Part shown: positions 14,257 through 17,732 of the stretch, piece after piece
Position numbering within the stretch: position 1 is the stretch's first letter
Layout of the letters: each line of letters starts with the position of its first letter
Source of the DNA: Desulfurococcales archaeon
Lineage (GTDB): Archaea; Thermoproteota; Thermoprotei_A; Sulfolobales; AG1
Assembly: GCA_026990885.1 (NCBI GenBank)
Contig: JALXCO010000184.1
Coordinates: 1-17,732 of the forward strand
Direction: 5' to 3'
DNA length: 17,732 nucleotides
The notes under the pieces: generated by a model
Seen by the model: the letters and a program-made list of their open reading frames with translations, nothing else
Told to the model about the DNA's origin: nothing
Databases searched by the model: none
Program-made: the position numbers and the translations under genes

Positions 14257-15828
14257 ATGCCGCAAGAAGATCAAGTATTTGCCGAGCTCAAAAACATAGT
14301 TAAGGTCTATAGGGACGGTACAGTAGCCCTTAGGGGAGTGGATCTTGTTATCAGGAAGGGAGAGGTGCTAGGTCTCCTAGGAGAGAACGGTGCTGGAAAA
14401 ACAACACTCATGAAGATACTGTCAGGAGTGCTCCAGCCCACCAGGGGAGAGATATATGTGAGGAATAGGAGGGTCAGATTCAAAAACCCCTCAGACGCCC
14501 TTGCTGAAGGAATAGGTATGGTGCATCAGCATTTCTCTCTTGTGCCCAACTTCACGCCCCTTGAAAACATAATCATGAGTGAGGTTGGCAGGGGCAGGTC
14601 TGGGTCTAGCGCGATAGCAGATCTAGTTACGCCGCTTAGGCTGGGGGCCGTCAGAAGGGATATCGAGAAGCTTCTTGAGGAGATAGGCTTCGAGATACCT
14701 TTAGACACCCCCATAGAAGATCTCCCAATGGGGATTAGGCAGAGGGTAGAGATAGTTAAAATGCTGTATAAGGGTGTGGATCTCCTGATACTTGATGAGC
14801 CAACGACATTTCTGACACCGCTGGAAACAGAGGAGCTCTTCAAGGTTATTAGAAGGCTGAAGGACTCCGGGAAGTCCGTTATATTTATAACCCACAAGAT
14901 AAAGGAGGCCCTAGAAATCACAGACAGGATAGTTGTTTTGAGGGGAGGAAGAGTTAGCGGAGAACTGCTAACGCAGGAGGCTACACCGGAGAAGCTGGCA
15001 ACCCTAATGGTTGGTGAGGAGCTCAAGCTGGATATGCTTCTAAGATCCAGCAGGCCCATAGATAAGAGGAAGCCTATACTAGTGGTTGAGAGGCTCCATG
15101 TCAGGGATAGATCGGGAAACATAGCGGTTAGGGACGTATCCTTCGAGGTTTATCCAGGAGAGATCTTTGGGATAGCGGGTGTGGAGGGCAACGGCCAAAC
15201 AGAGCTTGTTGAGGCAATCACAGGGCTAACGAACGTTGAGTCGGGAAGAATAATGGTTAACGGCGTCGATATAACCAATAAGCCGGCTATATATGTCTAT
15301 AAAAACAGGATCAGCCACATCCCCGGGGATCGAGATAGATACGGGCTGATACTCGACTTCACAGTAAGCGAAAACAGCATTCTATCGAGGCAGTGGGAGC
15401 CGCAATTCACCAGGGGCTACAGGATACTGTGGAACATAGTTAAGGAGTACGCCAGAAACCTGATTAAGAGATTCAACATCGTTGCATCATCAACAGAGAT
15501 CCAGGCTAAAAGCCTCAGCGGAGGAAACAGGCAGAAACTCCTGGTTGGCAGGGAGCTCAGCAAGGAGCCGCAGCTTATAGTTGCGGTTCACCCAACCAGG
15601 GGGCTTGATATAGCATCTACACTAGCTATAAGGAAGCTTCTAGCCAGGATGAGGGATGAGGGTAAAGCTGTTCTTCTAGTCTCAGCTGATCTAGATGAGA
15701 TACTTCAGCTCAGCGACAGGATAGCGGTTATGTATAGAGGCAGGATAATGGATATTAGGAAAGCGGATGAATACACCATAAAGGATCTCGGGCTGCTGAT
15801 GGGAGGCATAATGGTTAGAACAAAATAA
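14257..15828 (+). CDS. BMP-family ABC transporter double ATPase (nucleoside type, NupO/RbsA-like)
   Basis: A 523-residue protein with two fused ABC domains that energises the importer. Domain 1 has Walker A GENGAGKTT (42-50), a degenerate signature LPMGIRQRVE (156-165), Walker B LLILDEPT (176-183) and His213. Domain 2 has a Walker A lacking the lysine, GVEGNGQTE (308-316), a proper signature LSGGNRQK (420-427), and AVHPTRGLD (443-451) where Asp-Glu is replaced. This split, with one full site composed of domain 1 Walker motifs and the domain 2 signature, is typical of sugar and nucleoside importers. The ATG at 14257 has no strong ribosome-binding site and a short leader. It is followed by the binding-protein gene, which has its own promoter. 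Confidence 0.94.
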   Translation: MPQEDQVFAELKNIVKVYRDGTVALRGVDLVIRKGEVLGLLGENGAGKTTLMKILSGVLQPTRGEIYVRNRRVRFKNPSDALAEGIGMVHQHFSLVPNFTPLENIIMSEVGRGRSGSSAIADLVTPLRLGAVRRDIEKLLEEIGFEIPLDTPIEDLPMGIRQRVEIVKMLYKGVDLLILDEPTTFLTPLETEELFKVIRRLKDSGKSVIFITHKIKEALEITDRIVVLRGGRVSGELLTQEATPEKLATLMVGEELKLDMLLRSSRPIDKRKPILVVERLHVRDRSGNIAVRDVSFEVYPGEIFGIAGVEGNGQTELVEAITGLTNVESGRIMVNGVDITNKPAIYVYKNRISHIPGDRDRYGLILDFTVSENSILSRQWEPQFTRGYRILWNIVKEYARNLIKRFNIVASSTEIQAKSLSGGNRQKLLVGRELSKEPQLIVAVHPTRGLDIASTLAIRKLLARMRDEGKAVLLVSADLDEILQLSDRIAVMYRGRIMDIRKADEYTIKDLGLLMGGIMVRTK

Positions 15829-15876
15829 AATAAATAAACTAATTTAACGCTACCACACTATTAGTAAGATCGAAAC

Positions 15877-15886
15877 TTTATATAAT
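15877..15886 (+). promoter_or_regulatory. TATA box of the binding-protein gene
   Basis: CTTTATATAATG (core 15878-15885) lies about 40 nt upstream of the start codon and about 50 nt past the ATPase stop. Binding proteins are needed in excess over the ATPase, and a separate promoter would provide that. Confidence 0.6.
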
Positions 15887-15917
15887 GTCTAATTATACTT
15901 TTTTCTGGTGAAGGGTT

Positions 15918-17423
15918 TTGTATATAAGCAAGAGGAGACTGAAACTAGCTATATCGAGAATAGCGGTAATAGCTGTAGTCGCCATAATAATAATAGGTGT
16001 AGCATCCTACTTCACCCTCTTCGGCCCTCAGCAGGTGCAGCAGACACCAACACCTACACCAGCAGTCGAGGAGAAGCCCTCTCCAACAACGCCAGCACAG
16101 GAGAAAACCACCCCCAAGGCTGAGGAGAAGCCAGCTGAGGCGCCCAAGAAGAAGCTTAAGATCGCTGTAGTCTCAGACATTGGTGGAAGAGGAGACCTGT
16201 CATTCAACGACATGGCATTTAAAGGTGCGGATGAAGCTGCACGAGACTTCGGAGTTGAAGTTGTGGAGCTGATAAGCAAGTCCGAATCCGACTACCTACC
16301 CAACCTGAGAACAGCAGCCAGGGACCCCGATGTTGTTCTGATTGTAGGTGTAGGGTTCCTGTTGAGCGAGGCGCTTCTAACAGTGGCTCAGGAGTTCCCT
16401 GACAAGAACTTTGCTGGGATAGACACGTTCACCCAGGATCTAGCTAAGGAGAAGCTGGGCAAACCACTAGAGAACATGCTGGACATAAAGTTTGAGGAGC
16501 ATAAGGGAAGCGCTCTAGTCGGTGCTCTAGCCTGTCTGGCAGCTGCATACTACAATGAGCAGGGAGGAGAGTACCCCTACATAGGTGCGGTACTCGGCAT
16601 AGAGATACCTGTGCTATGGAAGTTCGAGATAGGCTATAAGTGGGGCTGTGACTGGGGGCTGAAGTGGTATGAGCAGAAGTTCGGTAAGAGAGCCCCAGTA
16701 ATAGGTGAGGACAGCAGGTACGGAAGCGGTGAGGGGTGGCAGGACGGCTTATTCTGCAAGGACGGAGAGTGCTGGTATAAGGGTAGAGTGCTCTGGACAT
16801 ATACAGGCACCTTCAGCGATATAACCAAGGGCTATGAAGCCGCTAAAGCCATGTACGCAAAGAACGCATTCGCAGTCTACAATATAGCCGGGCCTCTAGG
16901 ACTGGGTATAAACAGAGCTGTCGAAGAGATAGCCAAGTCCAAGGGCCTGGATATGGGTCCACCCTTCTGGATTGGTGTCGACGCTAACCAGGACTGGATA
17001 AATCCAGGGTTCGTGCTTGCAAGCATGATGAAGCGTGTGGATAAGGGTGTCTACTACGCTACACAGCTGGTTATAGAGGGTAAATTCAGGGATGTAGTAA
17101 AGAAGTATGATGGAGTCCTGACGCTGGGTATAGGAACTGTTGTTGAGGGTATACAGGCTGAGGGTATCTCTGTGAGCACGCTAAAGGATCTGGATGAATT
17201 CATAGAGCTAGGACTACAGGCAGAGAAGCTTACCGGAAAGAAGGTTCTTCCAATGGATCCTGAAGAGATAAAGGCAAAGGTAAAGAACATGAGGGAATCA
17301 CTCCCCGACTGGGTCTGGGAGGCTGTAGCGGAGCTCGAGGAGAAGATAAGGAAAGGAGAAGTAGAGGTCCCGATGGTGGTCACTAAGGAAGCTGTCGAGA
17401 AGTGGCGTGAGCTTCTAGGATAG
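15918..17423 (+). CDS. BMP-family (basic membrane protein) substrate-binding protein of the ABC importer
   Basis: An extracellular binding protein of 501 residues, start TTG 15918 with GGTGA 6 nt upstream. A basic N-terminus and hydrophobic segment (about 11-35, ISRIAVIAVVAIIIIGVASYF) form an uncleaved signal anchor. A Pro/Thr/Glu/Lys-rich linker (about 40-78) then tethers it above the S-layer side of the membrane. There is no lipobox cysteine. The BMP domain starts at KLKIAVVSDIGGRGDLSFNDMAFKGA (split: KIAVVSDIGGRGDL, then SFNDMAFKGA), with EEHKGSALVGALACLAA the second hallmark. Four cysteines (206, 244, 280, 285) include a close pair FCKDGECW, likely disulphide bonded. It completes the importer; the ligand is by family a nucleoside, but not certain. 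Confidence 0.92.
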   Translation: MYISKRRLKLAISRIAVIAVVAIIIIGVASYFTLFGPQQVQQTPTPTPAVEEKPSPTTPAQEKTTPKAEEKPAEAPKKKLKIAVVSDIGGRGDLSFNDMAFKGADEAARDFGVEVVELISKSESDYLPNLRTAARDPDVVLIVGVGFLLSEALLTVAQEFPDKNFAGIDTFTQDLAKEKLGKPLENMLDIKFEEHKGSALVGALACLAAAYYNEQGGEYPYIGAVLGIEIPVLWKFEIGYKWGCDWGLKWYEQKFGKRAPVIGEDSRYGSGEGWQDGLFCKDGECWYKGRVLWTYTGTFSDITKGYEAAKAMYAKNAFAVYNIAGPLGLGINRAVEEIAKSKGLDMGPPFWIGVDANQDWINPGFVLASMMKRVDKGVYYATQLVIEGKFRDVVKKYDGVLTLGIGTVVEGIQAEGISVSTLKDLDEFIELGLQAEKLTGKKVLPMDPEEIKAKVKNMRESLPDWVWEAVAELEEKIRKGEVEVPMVVTKEAVEKWRELLG

Positions 17424-17470
17424 CCTATAGTGGCCCAGAAGAAGAGAGATAGATCCTCATAGAAACACTA

Positions 17471-17485
17471 TTTATATTTTTTCTC
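17471..17485 (+). terminator. T-rich terminator of the binding-protein gene
   Basis: TTTATATTTTTTCTC, about 50 nt past the stop codon, has a T6 run within a T-rich stretch. This is the usual archaeal termination signal. Confidence 0.6.
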
Positions 17486-17526
17486 TTCACCCTCTCTTGA
17501 ATCGGCAACATTCACTTCTCCCATTT

Positions 17527-17574
17527 CTCTGGACCCATTTACCAGGGCTACATCCCACATCATCTAGTCCAGAG
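17527..17574. other. Possible small structured RNA element (8-bp stem, 32-nt loop)
   Basis: CTCTGGAC (17527-17534) and GTCCAGAG (17567-17574) are exact inverted repeats. On the minus strand the loop starts with TAGATGATGT, close to a C box, but no convincing D box (CTGA) follows. It is therefore not called as a C/D box sRNA. Confidence 0.2.
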
Positions 17575-17639
17575 CCGTATCAGCACACACGTATTTCGTG
17601 GGGACCCCCCAGCAATCAAAGCGCGTTTTTACCGGCTAG

Positions 17640-17732
17640 CTATAGCGAGCCTCTCCTCAGACCCTCCCTCAATACCGATAGGCCGCTCCCCAAAAGCAGG
17701 AGCCCAAGAATCATTGAGGCTATCGATGGTAT
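17640..17732 (-). CDS. C-terminal end of a probable membrane protein (runs off right edge)
   Basis: On the minus strand the frame is open from the window edge to a TAG at 17640-17642, giving 30 residues. They include a hydrophobic run SIASMILGLLLLGSGLSV followed by a basic tail REGLRRGSL. This looks like a last membrane helix with a cytoplasmic positive end, as in many transporter permeases. Two other frames are also open over this short stretch, so the call rests on composition and a following T-run (17626-17630 region) only. No family can be named. Confidence 0.4.
   Translation of the reverse strand: MPSIASMILGLLLLGSGLSVLREGLRRGSL

Larger units (their letters stand above)
17424..17639. other. 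Spacer after the binding-protein gene
   Basis: 216 nt without a protein-sized frame. It holds a T-rich terminator, a candidate small hairpin element (17527-17574) and a T5 run at 17626-17630 where the leftward terminal gene would end. Nothing else is recognised. Confidence 0.5.

Noticed and set aside
14526..15122. 198-residue minus-strand open frame inside the double ATPase
   Set aside because: Ser-rich shadow of a gene with strong ABC motifs in the opposite frame.
15908..16123. Plus-strand 71-residue frame starting at GTG 15908 with a ribosome-binding-like run
   Set aside because: It overlaps the signal anchor and linker of the binding protein in another frame and has no family features. 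The BMP frame is clearly the coding one.
1..17732. Defence, toxin-antitoxin or CRISPR system
   Set aside because: The CPBP protein and the nuclease-like protein could suggest defence, but they sit in separate transcription units among housekeeping and transport genes with no partner genes.
17424..17732. Plus-strand frames across the window end
   Set aside because: Two or more frames are open over about 90 nt with no start signal. Only the hydrophobic minus-strand frame looks protein-like.

Overview
The window comes from a hyperthermophilic archaeon, most likely a crenarchaeote (Thermoproteota). The evidence is the set of archaeal/eukaryotic-type information genes (eS1, eL42, eS27, aIF2-alpha, Nop10), TATA-type promoters about 25 bp ahead of predicted transcript starts, frequent AGG/AGA and ATA codons, GTG and TTG starts, and very tight gene packing with ATGA-type overlaps. 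I do not assign a genus. No rRNA, tRNA, CRISPR array or recognisable transposase was seen.

Layout. (1) 1-1838, minus strand: a PadR-type repressor, a drug-export-type ABC ATPase and the start of an ABC-2 permease form one operon, with a perfect dyad next to the repressor start. (2) 1913-3519, plus strand: an RNA m5C methyltransferase overlapping a PUA-domain protein, probably an RNA-modification or ribosome-assembly pair. (3) 3528-5783: eS1 on the minus strand, divergent from the eL42-eS27-aIF2-alpha-Nop10 translation operon, with a symmetric TATA element between them. (4) 5918-7276: a stand-alone TrpB2-type tryptophan synthase beta chain. (5) 7373-9989, minus strand: UbiA prenyltransferase, zinc-type medium-chain dehydrogenase and CPBP membrane protein in one operon. 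(6) 10137-10802: an uncharacterised protein with a PD-(D/E)XK-like pattern. It is followed by a G-poor, A-rich spacer and a 155-nt near-perfect hairpin that ends 1 nt from the tatC stop codon. (7) 11154-12017: TatC, minus strand. (8) 12143-17423: a complete BMP-family (nucleoside-type) ABC importer, with two permeases leftward and the double ATPase and binding protein rightward from a shared promoter. (9) 17424-17732: a spacer with a terminator, a possible small structured element, and the C-terminal end of a probable membrane protein running off the window.

How the genes fit together. The left operon looks like a ligand-responsive efflux pump under PadR control. The centre is a conserved archaeal translation and ribosome-biogenesis cluster. 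The right side is a self-contained uptake system: binding protein, two permeases and a double ATPase. No defence island or biosynthetic cluster is evident. The parts least explained by known families are the 155-nt hairpin with its A-rich flank and the nuclease-like ORF beside it, followed by several unassigned dyads in divergent promoters.
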